Of a stretch of DNA of 44,984 nt, positions 31,886 through 40,809 are shown piece after piece (positions within the stretch are counted from its first letter, which is position 1; every line of letters starts with the position of its first letter). Source of the stretch: Cryobacterium sinapicolor. GTDB lineage: Bacteria; Actinomycetota; Actinomycetes; Actinomycetales; Microbacteriaceae. The notes below the pieces were generated by a model. It saw only the letters and a list, made by a program, of their open reading frames with translations. It was not told the origin of the DNA and did no database searches. Made by a program: the position numbers and the translations under genes. The stretch covers positions 1 through 44,984 of the forward strand of contig NZ_SOGQ01000048.1 in NCBI RefSeq assembly GCF_004403465.1. The letters run 5' to 3'.

Positions 31886-32862
31886 GTGTTGTCCCCCCGT
31901 CCGGCATGAACCTGCGCGGAGCCGTCGACCTGTCCTCACTGGTGAACCGACCGGCGGCGCCGGCCGCGGGTGCACCCGTGGTGGCCGGTGAGCCGGGCGC
32001 GCCCGCAGCGGGCCCGGTCGCGGTGCCCAGCCTCGTGCTCGAGGGCACGGATGCGAATTTCGGCGAGATCCTGGAACTCTCGATGAGCGTTCCGGTCATC
32101 GTCGACCTCTGGGCCGAATGGTGTGAGCCGTGCAAGCAGCTCACCCCGATCCTGGAGAAGCTCGTCCTGGAGTACGACGGCCAGTTCGTGCTGGCCAAGG
32201 TCGACGTGGACTCGAACCCCCAGCTCACTCAGGCCTTCCAGGCACAGTCGATCCCGACCGTGGCCGCCGTCATCGGCGGTCAGCCGGTGCAGCTGTTCAG
32301 CGGCGCACTGCCCGAGGGCCAGGTACGCGAGGTCCTGCACCGCGTCTTCGAGCTCGCTGCGCAGCACGGCGTCACCGCCATGGCTGTTCCGGCGGAGGCC
32401 GCCGCAGGCGAGGCCGCGGCTGAGGGGACGGTCCCCGTCGAACCCGAGCTCCCGCCGCTGCACCAGGAGGCCTACGACGCCATCGAGCGCGGGGACTACG
32501 ACGCGGCGATCGCCCTGTACAAGACCGCACTGGCCCGAGACCCTCGGGACCAGATGGCCGTCGCCGGCCTGGCTCAGGTGAGCCTCCTGGCCCGGTTGCA
32601 CGGCAAGACCATGGCCGAGATCCGTTCCGCGGCCGCGGCTGCTCCCGATGATCTGCAGGCGCAGCTCGCGGTCGCCGACCTCGATCTCTCCGGCGGCCAC
32701 ATCGAGGATGCCTTCGATCGGCTGCTCGGCCTCTTCCCCGCGCAGGACCCGGCCGGCCGCAACCTGATCCGCGAACGCATCCTGGAGATGTTCGAGGTCA
32801 TCGGCCAGGAGGACCCCCGAGTGCCACCCACCCGATCCCGGCTCACTGCGCTGCTCTACTAG
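31882..32862 (+). CDS. Thioredoxin-TPR protein, CnoX/YbbN type
   Basis: The 326-residue protein has an Ala/Pro/Gly-rich N-terminal stretch, then a thioredoxin fold with DLWAEWCEPCKQL (W80, C81, C84) and the cis-proline motif SIPTV. A C-terminal half of TPR-like helices follows (YDAIERGDYDAAIALYKTAL and ISGGHIEDAFDRLL-like units). CnoX/YbbN proteins are holdases that cooperate with GroEL; the E. coli protein lacks the first cysteine, while this one has a complete CxxC and may be redox active. It overlaps the preceding membrane-protein gene by four bases. Confidence 0.87.
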   Translation: MSVVPPSGMNLRGAVDLSSLVNRPAAPAAGAPVVAGEPGAPAAGPVAVPSLVLEGTDANFGEILELSMSVPVIVDLWAEWCEPCKQLTPILEKLVLEYDGQFVLAKVDVDSNPQLTQAFQAQSIPTVAAVIGGQPVQLFSGALPEGQVREVLHRVFELAAQHGVTAMAVPAEAAAGEAAAEGTVPVEPELPPLHQEAYDAIERGDYDAAIALYKTALARDPRDQMAVAGLAQVSLLARLHGKTMAEIRSAAAAAPDDLQAQLAVADLDLSGGHIEDAFDRLLGLFPAQDPAGRNLIRERILEMFEVIGQEDPRVPPTRSRLTALLY

Positions 32863-32878
32863 CGCGCGACGTCGAACG

Positions 32879-32955
32879 AATTCGACGGAGATTGTGGGCT
32901 GAGACCGCTCTTTCGTTGTATTCAGGGGCACTTTCGGCAAAATCTCCGTCGAATT
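32879..32955 (+). repeat. 77-bp hairpin element, copy 2 of 2
   Basis: Arms AATTCGACGGAGATTGTG (32879-32896) and the complement of the unmutated arm (32938-32955) enclose 41 bases, exactly as in copy 1 at 3120-3196. One base of the left arm differs. Here the inverted repeat extends outwards to CGAACG on both sides. It begins 16 bases after a stop codon, between convergent genes. Confidence 0.85.
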
Positions 32956-32960
32956 CGTTC

Positions 32961-33016
32961 GGAGCGGTCGTTTCGGAGCGGTCGTTTCGTGGCGGTCGTT
33001 CGGGCGCGGTCGCTTG
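32961..33016 (+). repeat. 14-bp tandem repeats beside the hairpin element
   Basis: Two identical units GGAGCGGTCGTTTC (32961-32974, 32975-32988) are followed by two diverged units that keep GCGGTCG (32989-33016). They abut the right arm of the 77-bp element. Confidence 0.8.
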
Positions 33017-33034
33017 CGCCCACGCGTCTCCAAC

Positions 33035-33077
33035 GCACGAATGGCCCCCTCGGCAACGTCGAGGGGGCCATTCGTGC
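33035..33077. terminator. Bidirectional terminator between the thioredoxin-TPR gene and glgB
   Basis: A perfect 18-bp stem, GCACGAATGGCCCCCTCG (33035-33052) with its complement (33060-33077), closes a 7-base loop. It lies between convergent genes, 27 bases from the glgB stop. It lacks a T-run on either strand but is very stable. Confidence 0.8.
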
Positions 33078-33103
33078 GCTGTCGTGAGCGCGGGTACTGG
33101 CCC

Positions 33104-35479
33104 TTAGCGACGCAGGCGCAGCCAGAGACCGGCCAGCGGGGGCAGTGTCACCACGGCGGATGCCGGGCGTCCGGCCCACGGCACGTCGACCGCGGTCACG
33201 GCGCCCAGGTTTCCGACTCCGGAGCCTCCGAAGTCCTCGGCATCCGTGTTCAGGATCTCCTCCCACACCCCCGCGAACGGCAGGCCGACCTGGTAGCCGT
33301 TGTGCGGTGCCCCGGAGAAGTTGAACAGACAGGCGATCGGGTTGCCGTCGGTGTCCCAACGGAGGAATGAGACCACGTTCTCGGCGGCCGCGTCGCCGTC
33401 GAGCAGCTCGAAGCCGCTCGGGTCGTTGTCCTGGGCCCAGAGGCTCGGGTTCGATCGGTACACCCGGTTCAGCTGGCCGACGAGCGTGAACAGGCCGCGG
33501 TGAGCCGGCTGGTCGAGGGTCCACCAGTCCAGGCCGCGCGCCTCGCTCCACTCGGAGCGCTGCCCGAATTCCTGGCCCATGAACAGGAGCTGCTTGCCGG
33601 GGTGCGCCCACATGAAGGCGAGGTAGGCGCGCACGTTCGCGAGCTGCTGCCAGGAGTCACCGGGCATCTTCGCGACCAGCGATCCCTTGCCGTGCACGAC
33701 CTCGTCGTGGCTGATCGGCAGGAGGAAGTTCTCGCTGAACGCATAGACGAACGAGAACGTGATCTGGTTGTGGTGGTGCGCCCGGTACATCGGGTCGACC
33801 GCCATGTATTCCAGCGTGTCGTGCATCCAGCCCATGTTCCACTTGAAGCCGAAGCCGAGGCCGCCGACGCTGGTCTGCGCCGTCACCCCACCCCAGTTGG
33901 TGGATTCCTCGGCGATCATGACCGCTCCGGGATTGCGCTTGTAGGCGGTGGCCGTGATCTCCTGCAGCAGGCTGATCGCCTCGAGGTTCTCGTTGCCGCC
34001 GTGCACGTTCGGCTGCCACTGGCCGTCCTCGCGGGAGTAGTCCAGGTAGAGCATCGAGGCGACGGCATCGACCCGCAGCCCGTCGATGTGGAACTCCTCG
34101 AGCCAGTAGAGGGCGTTCGCGACCAGGAAGTTGCGCACCTGCTTCTGGCCGAAGTCGAAGACGTAGGTGCCCCAGTCCATCTGCTCGCCGCGGCGGGGGT
34201 CCGGGTGCTCGTACAGCGCTTCGCCGTCGAAACGGGCCAGAGCGAAGTCGTCCTTCGGGAAGTGCCCCGGCACCCAGTCCATCAGCACGCCGATGCCGGC
34301 CTGGTGCAGCCGGTCGATCAGGTAGCGCAGGTCGTCGGGGTGGCCGAATCGGCTCGTCGGCGCGTAGTAGCCCGTTACCTGGTAGCCCCACGAGCCGCCG
34401 AACGGATGCTCGGTGAGCGGCATGAACTCCACGTGCGTGTACGCCAGCTCGTCCAGGTAGTCGATCAGCTGGTCGGCGAGGTCTCGGTAGCTGAGGCCCG
34501 GACGCCAGGAGCCGACGTGCATCTCGTAGATGCTCATCGCCCGGTTGTGAGGGTCCGTGGCCGAACGGTCGGTGAGCCAGCCGGCATCCGCCCACTCGTA
34601 GTTGGTCTCACCGATGATGGAGGCGGTCTTGGGCGGGATCTCGGTATAGCGGGCCATCGGGTCGGCCTTGCGCACGAACTCGCCTGCCTGGGTCAGCAGC
34701 TCGAACTTGTAGTTGGAGCCGGCGGTCAGACCGGGCACGAACAGCTCCCAGACCCCGGTGCTGCCCATGTTGCGCATGGCGTGCAGCGTGCCGGTCCAGG
34801 AGTTGAAGTCGCCGATCACGCGGACGGCCTGGGCGTGCGGAGCCCACACGGCGAAGGAGGTTCCCTCGCGGTCGCCGAGCGGGCCCGCGTTCGGCCGGTA
34901 GTGGGCGCCGAGGACATCCCACAGGCGTTCGTGGCGGCCCTCGCCGAGGAGGTGCAGGTCGAGCTCGCCGAGGGTGGGCAGGTAGCGGTAGGGGTCGTCG
35001 ACGATCCAGGTGGGAGCGTCGCTGTACCGGGCCTCCAGCACGTAGTCCTGAACGCCGAGCGTGTTCACACCCTGCCAGATGCCGTGGCCCAGGTGCGCCA
35101 ACTCCACCTGCTCGCCGGTCGGAAGCACGGCGAAGACCTCGGTCGCGAACGGACGGAGGGCACGGATGACGGTGAGCGGGTCTGCGGTGCCGGTTTGCTC
35201 GATCAGGTGCTGGCCCAGGACCTCGTGCGGGTTGTAGTAGCTGCCGGTGGAGACGGCCTGGAGCACGTGGTCGGCGATGACCGGCAGGCCCGACTTCGCG
35301 GCGTGGGGCGTCGGTTCCACCGGCACCGACGCGGACGCCTTCTTGGAGCCGGCCGCCTTGGCTGCGGCCTTCTTGTCCAGGGGCTTATTGTCGGTGGGCT
35401 TCTTGTCCAGGGGCTTATTGTCGGTGGGCTTCTTGTCTACGGACTTCTTGGCCGCCGAACTTCCCTGCGCGTTCTTCAT
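33104..35479 (-). CDS. glgB: 1,4-alpha-glucan branching enzyme GlgB
   Basis: GlgB makes alpha-1,6 branches in glycogen or alpha-glucan. The 791-residue protein has a CBM48 region (about 130-270) and a GH13 barrel with the nucleophile D471 in GLRVDAVAS, the acid/base E524 in IAEEST, and the [10 protein letters not shown] motif. The first 50 residues are low complexity and very lysine-rich, with a duplicated ten-residue unit, [10 protein letters not shown], and form an unusual basic tail. The start overlaps the glgE stop (ATGA), so glgE and glgB form an operon. In the GlgE pathway GlgB branches the chain that GlgE elongates. Confidence 0.96.
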   Translation of the reverse strand: MKNAQGSSAAKKSVDKKPTDNKPLDKKPTDNKPLDKKAAAKAAGSKKASASVPVEPTPHAAKSGLPVIADHVLQAVSTGSYYNPHEVLGQHLIEQTGTADPLTVIRALRPFATEVFAVLPTGEQVELAHLGHGIWQGVNTLGVQDYVLEARYSDAPTWIVDDPYRYLPTLGELDLHLLGEGRHERLWDVLGAHYRPNAGPLGDREGTSFAVWAPHAQAVRVIGDFNSWTGTLHAMRNMGSTGVWELFVPGLTAGSNYKFELLTQAGEFVRKADPMARYTEIPPKTASIIGETNYEWADAGWLTDRSATDPHNRAMSIYEMHVGSWRPGLSYRDLADQLIDYLDELAYTHVEFMPLTEHPFGGSWGYQVTGYYAPTSRFGHPDDLRYLIDRLHQAGIGVLMDWVPGHFPKDDFALARFDGEALYEHPDPRRGEQMDWGTYVFDFGQKQVRNFLVANALYWLEEFHIDGLRVDAVASMLYLDYSREDGQWQPNVHGGNENLEAISLLQEITATAYKRNPGAVMIAEESTNWGGVTAQTSVGGLGFGFKWNMGWMHDTLEYMAVDPMYRAHHHNQITFSFVYAFSENFLLPISHDEVVHGKGSLVAKMPGDSWQQLANVRAYLAFMWAHPGKQLLFMGQEFGQRSEWSEARGLDWWTLDQPAHRGLFTLVGQLNRVYRSNPSLWAQDNDPSGFELLDGDAAAENVVSFLRWDTDGNPIACLFNFSGAPHNGYQVGLPFAGVWEEILNTDAEDFGGSGVGNLGAVTAVDVPWAGRPASAVVTLPPLAGLWLRLRR
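35371..35430 (-). repeat. glgB: 30-bp in-frame duplication in the glgB N-terminal tail
   Basis: Bases 35371-35400 and 35401-35430 are identical, and the first seven bases of a third copy follow. The repeat encodes the [10 protein letters not shown] unit. It is in frame, so copy-number change would only alter the length of the basic tail. Confidence 0.92.
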
Positions 35480-37551
35480 TGAGCTGGTCCCTTCACGTGC
35501 AGGATGTGCACCGGTTCGGTGAATGCGTCGAGGCGCACGAAGTTGTCGGCCGACCAGTTCCAGATGGCGCCGGTGATCAGGTCCTCGACCTCGAAGGAGG
35601 AACCATGGGGGAGACCGAACCGGGGCAGGTCGAGGTGCACAAGGGTCTGGCGCACGGAATGCGGGTCGACGTTGGCGACGATGATCAGTGCGTCCGAGCG
35701 TCCGGTGCCCGTGAACGGTGCGTCGAGGAACTTGCTGTAGACGAGGATCCCCTCGTCCTCGCTCTCGTGCAGATGGAGGTTGCGCAGTTGCCCGAGCGCC
35801 GGGTGCTCGGCGCGGATGCGGTTGAGGAGGGTGAGGTAGGGCGCCAGGGACGTGCCGGCAGCCTCGGCGGCCGCGAAATCACGTGGCCGGTACTGGTATT
35901 TCTCGTTGTCGATGTTCTCCTCGGCGCCGGGCCGGGCAACGCTCTCGAACAGGTCGAAGCCGGTGTAGACGCCCCAGGTCGGCGCCGCCGTGGCCGCGAG
36001 GGCCGCCCGGATCTTGAACGCCGCGGGGCCGCCGAACTGCAGGTACTCGGAGAGGATGTCGGGCGTGTTCACGAACAGATTCGGCCGGAGGAAGTCGGCG
36101 GTCTCGTGGGCGAGCCCGTCGAAGAATTCGGACAGCTCCTCCTTCGTGTTGCGCCAGGTGAAGTACGTGTAGGACTGCTGGAACCCCACCTTGCCCAGAC
36201 CCTGCAGCAGGGCCGGGCGGGTGAAAGCCTCGGCGAGGAAGAAGACATCCGGGAACTCGGCGTTGATCTCGAAGATCAGCCATTCCCAGAAATCGAGCGG
36301 CTTCGTGTGCGGGTTGTCGACCCGGAAGATGTTGACGCCGACGCCGATCCAGTACCGCACGATCCGGAGCACTTCGGCGCGGATGCCCAGAGGGTCGTTG
36401 TCGAAGTTGACCGGGTAGATGTCCTGGTACTTCTTCGGCGGGTTCTCCGCGTAGGCGATGGAACCGTCGGGCAGCGTGGTGAACCATTCGGGGTGCTCGG
36501 TGACCCAGGGGTGGTCGGGCGACGCCTGCAGGGCCAGGTCGAGGGCGACCTCGATGCCGTTCTCGCGAGCGGCCGCAAGGAAGGCCTGGAAGTCGGCGAC
36601 GGTGCCGAGGCCCGGGTGGATGGCGTCGTGGCCGCCGTCCGCCGAGCCGATCGCCCACGGTGAGCCCGGGTCGTTCGGTCCGGCGTTGAGCGTGTTGTTG
36701 GGGCCCTTGCGGTAGGCCAGGCCGATCGGGTGTATCGGCGGAAGGTAGAGCACGTTGAAGCCCATCGCGGCCACCGCGGGAAGCCGGTCGACGGCGGTGC
36801 GGAAGGTGCCGCTCTGCCAGGAGCCGTCGCCGCGCTTCACGGCGCCCTCCGACCGCGGGAAGAACTCGTACCAGGAGCCGACGCCGGCCCGGGTGCGCTC
36901 GACCAGCACGGTGCGGGCCTCCGAGACCGAGTCGAGCCCGGCCATCGGTCGCACGGCCGCCGCGGCGGCCAGCTTCGGGCTGCTCAGCACGGCGAACCGG
37001 GCCGCGACGGACTTGGCAGGGTCGACGAGGGTCTTCGCGGCCGTGGTGAACGCCCGGCGCTCGGGGAGTGGCCGGGTCGTGTCGGCGCTCTCGCGCTTCA
37101 AGAGCTCCGAGCCGATCAGGAACATCAGCTCCACGTCGACCTCCGCCGGGATCTTCACCGAGGCATTGTGCAACCAGGTGGCCCAGTCGTCGGCATAGGC
37201 GCGAACGCGATAGGTCCAGCGGCCCTGGGCGCCGAGGGTGACGAGCGTCTCCCAACGGTCGGTGCCCGCGGACTTCAAGGACATCGGATGTTGCGACTCG
37301 GTTCCATCCGGTGCGGTCAGCAGCAGCATGACGCCGATGAGGTCGTGACCCTCCCGGAACGCGGTCGCGGCGAACGGAACCGCCTCGCCCACGAACGCCT
37401 TCGCCGGCCAGAGGTTGTCGTTCAGTTGAGGGGACAGATCAAGGATCGGGATACGGCCGATCCGGGGTTCTGCCGGAACTGTCGTCTGGAGTTCCTGAAC
37501 CGCGCCGGGGGTTTCAGGAGCCGCGCCTGTGCGTATTACTGTCTTAGCCAC
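35476..37551 (-). CDS. glgE: Alpha-1,4-glucan:maltose-1-phosphate maltosyltransferase GlgE
   Basis: GlgE transfers maltose from maltose-1-phosphate to a growing alpha-glucan. The 691-residue protein has the family features: [20 protein letters not shown] at the start of the N-domain, [14 protein letters not shown] at the barrel entry, the nucleophile D412 in [10 protein letters not shown], the acid/base E441 in FLAEAFTRP, and [11 protein letters not shown]. The nucleophile-to-acid spacing of 29 residues fits GlgE. The GTG start lies six bases after TACGGT, a likely leaderless -10. TreS and Pep2, which supply maltose-1-phosphate from trehalose, are not in the window. Confidence 0.96.
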   Translation of the reverse strand: MAKTVIRTGAAPETPGAVQELQTTVPAEPRIGRIPILDLSPQLNDNLWPAKAFVGEAVPFAATAFREGHDLIGVMLLLTAPDGTESQHPMSLKSAGTDRWETLVTLGAQGRWTYRVRAYADDWATWLHNASVKIPAEVDVELMFLIGSELLKRESADTTRPLPERRAFTTAAKTLVDPAKSVAARFAVLSSPKLAAAAAVRPMAGLDSVSEARTVLVERTRAGVGSWYEFFPRSEGAVKRGDGSWQSGTFRTAVDRLPAVAAMGFNVLYLPPIHPIGLAYRKGPNNTLNAGPNDPGSPWAIGSADGGHDAIHPGLGTVADFQAFLAAARENGIEVALDLALQASPDHPWVTEHPEWFTTLPDGSIAYAENPPKKYQDIYPVNFDNDPLGIRAEVLRIVRYWIGVGVNIFRVDNPHTKPLDFWEWLIFEINAEFPDVFFLAEAFTRPALLQGLGKVGFQQSYTYFTWRNTKEELSEFFDGLAHETADFLRPNLFVNTPDILSEYLQFGGPAAFKIRAALAATAAPTWGVYTGFDLFESVARPGAEENIDNEKYQYRPRDFAAAEAAGTSLAPYLTLLNRIRAEHPALGQLRNLHLHESEDEGILVYSKFLDAPFTGTGRSDALIIVANVDPHSVRQTLVHLDLPRFGLPHGSSFEVEDLITGAIWNWSADNFVRLDAFTEPVHILHVKGPAQ

Positions 37552-37557
37552 CTACTG

Positions 37558-37563
37558 ACCGTA
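37558..37563 (-). promoter_or_regulatory. Candidate -10 box of the glgE-glgB operon
   Basis: TACGGT on the minus strand ends six bases before the glgE GTG, implying leaderless mRNA. It lies in the 80-base divergent region shared with glgP. Confidence 0.45.
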
Positions 37564-37619
37564 GCGCGAATTGGGGGTGCGATGCTGCCTCAGTTAACCT
37601 GTGCGACACGTCACGGCCC

Positions 37620-37625
37620 TAGGCT
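37620..37625 (+). promoter_or_regulatory. Candidate -10 box of glgP
   Basis: TAGGCT lies six bases before the glgP GTG at 37632, again a leaderless arrangement. The -35 boxes of the two divergent promoters would share the sequence in between, so one regulator could act on both. Confidence 0.45.
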
Positions 37626-37631
37626 GAAGTT

Positions 37632-40205
37632 GTGAAAGCGATCCGCAAATTTACAGTCCGAACCGTGCTGCCCGAGTCGCTCGCCGCGCTCGACGAGCTT
37701 GCCGGCAACCTGCGCTGGTCCTGGCATGAGCCGACTCGTCAGTTGTTCGAGCACATCGCCCCCGAATTGTGGCGAGAGGGCGGTACCGACCCGGTCGCGT
37801 TGCTGGGAGCCGTCGACACGGCCCGCCTCGAAGCCCTCTCCCGGGACGACGATTTCGTGACGTGGGCGAACGCCACCCGTGACGAACTGCGCGAATACCT
37901 CGAGAAGCCCCGCTGGTACCAGGCGCTCGAGGGCGACAAGCCGGCATCCATCGCCTATTTCTCCCCGGAGTTCGGCATCGCCGCCGCGCTTCCGCAGTAT
38001 TCTGGCGGCCTCGGCATCCTCGCCGGAGACCATCTGAAGAGTGCCTCGGACCTCGGCGTGCCTCTGGTCGGCGTCGGTCTGTTCTATCGCGCCGGCTACT
38101 TCAGCCAGGCCATCTCGCCCGACGGCTGGCAGCTGGAGAGCTACCCCCTGCTCGACCCGGACGGTCTGCCGCTGTCGGTGCTCCGCCGGGCAGACGGCTC
38201 GCCCGTGCAGGTATCCCTCGCACTTCCCGACGACCGCACCCTGCACGCGCGGGTCTGGCAGGCGAAAGTCGGTCGCATCCGGCTGTTGCTGCTCGACACC
38301 GACATCCCGGAGAACACGGACGACCTGCGCCTGGTCACCGACCGTCTCTACGGCGGGGGTGGCGAGCACCGCCTGTTGCAGGAGCTCCTGCTCGGCATCG
38401 GCGGCGCGCGCGCCGTGAAGAAGTGGAGCAGCCTCAACGGTCAGGCCGACCCTGAGGTGTTCCACACCAACGAGGGTCACGCCGGCTTCCTCGGTCTCGA
38501 GCGCATCTCCAGCCTGATCGGCGAGGGGCTCAGCTTCTCGGAGGCGTTGCAGGTGGCCCGGGCCGGAACGGTGTTCACGACCCACACGCCGGTCGCCGCC
38601 GGTATCGACCGGTTCGAGCGCAGCCTGGTGCGGCGCTACTTCGAGACCGACCTGCTTCCGGGAGTGGCCGTCGACGACCTCCTCGCCCTCGGCGCTGAGA
38701 ACTTCGAGGACGGCAACCCGGATGTCTTCAACATGGCCCTGATGGGCCTGCGACTGGGACAGCGCGCCAACGGCGTCTCGAAGCTGCACGGTCAGGTCAG
38801 CCGGGTGATGTTCAAGGGCCTGTGGCCGGGCTTCGACGCCGATGACGTGCCGATCGCCTCGATCACGAACGGCGTGCACGCCCCGACCTGGACCGACCCG
38901 GCCCTCCTCGCCCTCGCGCAGAGCCGCCTGGGCACCAGCGACACCTCCGAGGCGGACTGGGCGTCGCCTGCCGTGTCCGACATGGACCTCTGGCAGGTGC
39001 GCGGGCAGATGCGCCTACAGTTCGTCGAGGACGCCCGCCGACGGATCGCCGCGGCCTGGGAGGTCCAGAACCCGGGCGGCATCGTGCCCTCCTGGATCGG
39101 GCGGGTCTTCGACCCGAACGTGCTCACGATCGGGTTCGCCCGTCGCGTGCCGACCTACAAGCGCCTGACGCTGATGCTGCACGACCCCGAGCGGCTGCGC
39201 GCCCTGTTGCTGCACTCGGAGCACCCGATCCAGATCGTGATCGCGGGCAAGTCGCACCCGGCCGACGAGGAGGGCAAGCGTCTCATCCAGCGCATCGTGC
39301 AGTTCGCGGCCGACCCGGCGCTGCGCACCAAGATCGCGTTCCTGCCCGACTACAACATCGGAATGGCGCAGCTGATGTACCCAGGCACGGATGTGTGGCT
39401 GAACAACCCGCTGCGCCCGCTCGAGGCCTGCGGCACCTCCGGCATGAAGGCGGCCCTGAACGGCGCCCTCAACCTGTCGATCCTCGACGGTTGGTGGCCG
39501 GAATACTACGACGGCAACAACGGCTGGGCGATCCCCACCGCAGATGCCGCCGGTGACGCGGCCGAACGTGACCGGCTCGAGGCCGACGCGCTGTACGAGC
39601 TGATCGAGCACCAGGTCGCACCAAAGTTCTACGACCGCAATGCCGACGGAGTGCCCGAACGCTGGGTGTCCTCGATCCGGCAGACCCTCGCAAAGCTCTC
39701 ACCGGAATTGAACGCCGGTCGGATGGTGCGTCAGTACGTGCAGGAGCTGTACCGGCCCGCCGGCACGGCCGAGGCCCGTCTGTCCGCGAACAATTACCGG
39801 GCCGCCAGGGAACTGGCCATCTGGAAGGGGCGGATCGTCGCGGCGTGGCCCGGCGTCGCCGTGGCCCACGTCGAATCGGGCGGCGTCGCCCCGGTGCCGC
39901 AGGTCGGCGATGAGCTGCACCTGCGCGCCCACGTCCAGTTGAACGGTCTGGCGCCCGAGGACGTCACGGTCGAGGTGGTCTACGGCAAGAGCCTCCTCAA
40001 CGACGATCTGACCGATGTCAGCACCTTGCCGCTGGCGACGGAACCGGCCGCGGCGGGCGTGACGGATACCGGTGCGCCGACGCTCTTCACCGGCACGATC
40101 GAACTCGACCGTGGCGGCGCCTTCGGCTACTCGGTGCGGGTTGTGCCGCGCAACGAACTCCTGGTGAGTCCCGCTGAGATGGGGCTGATCGCCGTCGCCG
40201 GTTAG
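37632..40205 (+). CDS. glgP: Alpha-glucan (glycogen/maltodextrin) phosphorylase
   Basis: The enzyme releases glucose-1-phosphate from alpha-1,4-glucan ends with pyridoxal phosphate as cofactor. The 857-residue protein is of the shorter actinobacterial/archaeal type: LRWSWHEPTRQLF at the start, AYFSPEFGIAAALPQYSGGL, FHTNEGHAGFL, and the C-terminal PLP site region CGTSGMKAALNGALNLS followed by DGWWPEYYDG. It is transcribed away from glgE through an 80-base gap. It acts against GlgE/GlgB, breaking down the same polymer. A hairpin follows the stop. Confidence 0.95.
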   Translation: MKAIRKFTVRTVLPESLAALDELAGNLRWSWHEPTRQLFEHIAPELWREGGTDPVALLGAVDTARLEALSRDDDFVTWANATRDELREYLEKPRWYQALEGDKPASIAYFSPEFGIAAALPQYSGGLGILAGDHLKSASDLGVPLVGVGLFYRAGYFSQAISPDGWQLESYPLLDPDGLPLSVLRRADGSPVQVSLALPDDRTLHARVWQAKVGRIRLLLLDTDIPENTDDLRLVTDRLYGGGGEHRLLQELLLGIGGARAVKKWSSLNGQADPEVFHTNEGHAGFLGLERISSLIGEGLSFSEALQVARAGTVFTTHTPVAAGIDRFERSLVRRYFETDLLPGVAVDDLLALGAENFEDGNPDVFNMALMGLRLGQRANGVSKLHGQVSRVMFKGLWPGFDADDVPIASITNGVHAPTWTDPALLALAQSRLGTSDTSEADWASPAVSDMDLWQVRGQMRLQFVEDARRRIAAAWEVQNPGGIVPSWIGRVFDPNVLTIGFARRVPTYKRLTLMLHDPERLRALLLHSEHPIQIVIAGKSHPADEEGKRLIQRIVQFAADPALRTKIAFLPDYNIGMAQLMYPGTDVWLNNPLRPLEACGTSGMKAALNGALNLSILDGWWPEYYDGNNGWAIPTADAAGDAAERDRLEADALYELIEHQVAPKFYDRNADGVPERWVSSIRQTLAKLSPELNAGRMVRQYVQELYRPAGTAEARLSANNYRAARELAIWKGRIVAAWPGVAVAHVESGGVAPVPQVGDELHLRAHVQLNGLAPEDVTVEVVYGKSLLNDDLTDVSTLPLATEPAAAGVTDTGAPTLFTGTIELDRGGAFGYSVRVVPRNELLVSPAEMGLIAVAG

Positions 40206-40225
40206 CGCTGCCCGGCAGCACGAGA

Positions 40226-40253
40226 AAGCACCTTCGTTTCGACGGAGGTGCTT
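40226..40253 (+). terminator. Intrinsic terminator after glgP
   Basis: AAGCACCTTCG (40226-40236) pairs with CGGAGGTGCTT (40243-40253) around a 6-base loop, with one G-T pair. The end of the stem and the next bases are moderately T-rich (TTCTTCGTG). It serves glgP and, being symmetrical, perhaps also the convergent ybaK. Confidence 0.75.
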
Positions 40254-40283
40254 CTTCGTGTAGTTGCGGGCGGTTGCGGGCGG

Positions 40284-40778
40284 TTATGGGCGGGCGATCG
40301 CCGCGAAGACCGCGCGGGTCGCCCGGGCCAGGTCGGCCGGCGTCAGTTCGATGTCGAAGCCGCGGCGACCGCCGGAGACGAAGACGGTGTCGAAGGCCAG
40401 GGCGGTCTCATCGACCACGGTCGTGAGCGTGCTCTTCTGCCCGATCGGGCTGATGCCGCCGACCACGTAGCCGGTCTTGCGCTCGGCGAGCGACGGGTCG
40501 GCCATCACGGCCCTCTTCGCGCCGACGGCGGCGGCCAGCGCCTTAAGGTCGAGCTGGCCTGTGACCGGCACGACGCCGACGACCAGCCGGCCGTCGACAT
40601 CCGTCAACAGGGTCTTGAACACCCGGCCGGCATCGACGTCGAGCTTCTCCGCCGCTTCCAGACCGAAACTCGACGATGACGCATCGTGCACGTAGGCGTG
40701 CGGGGTGAAGGGGATGCCGGCACGCACCAGCGCCACCGTCGCCGGGGTTCCGACGCTGCCCTCCACCCGCTTGGCCAC
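40284..40778 (-). CDS. ybaK: YbaK-type Cys-tRNA(Pro)/aminoacyl-tRNA deacylase
   Basis: The 164-residue protein matches the YbaK/EbsC subgroup of the ProX-like editing domains. Its marks are a GIPFTPHAYVHD start, DAGRVFKTLL with the conserved lysine, VPVTGQLDLKALAAAVGAKR, TGYVVGGISPIGQK, and FVSGGRRGFDIELTPADL. YbaK hydrolyses Cys-tRNA(Pro) formed by ProRS error. It starts at GTG 40778. It lies between the convergent glgP and the upstream glgX, 31 bases after the glgX stop, and could be co-transcribed with glgX. Confidence 0.92.
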   Translation of the reverse strand: MAKRVEGSVGTPATVALVRAGIPFTPHAYVHDASSSSFGLEAAEKLDVDAGRVFKTLLTDVDGRLVVGVVPVTGQLDLKALAAAVGAKRAVMADPSLAERKTGYVVGGISPIGQKSTLTTVVDETALAFDTVFVSGGRRGFDIELTPADLARATRAVFAAIARP

Positions 40779-40809
40779 GGTCAGCGGCCCACAATTCGGG
40801 TGCCCACGC

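Noticed and set aside
33500..35482. 660-residue plus-strand frame opposite glgB
   Set aside because: It is antisense to an unmistakable branching enzyme with all catalytic motifs.
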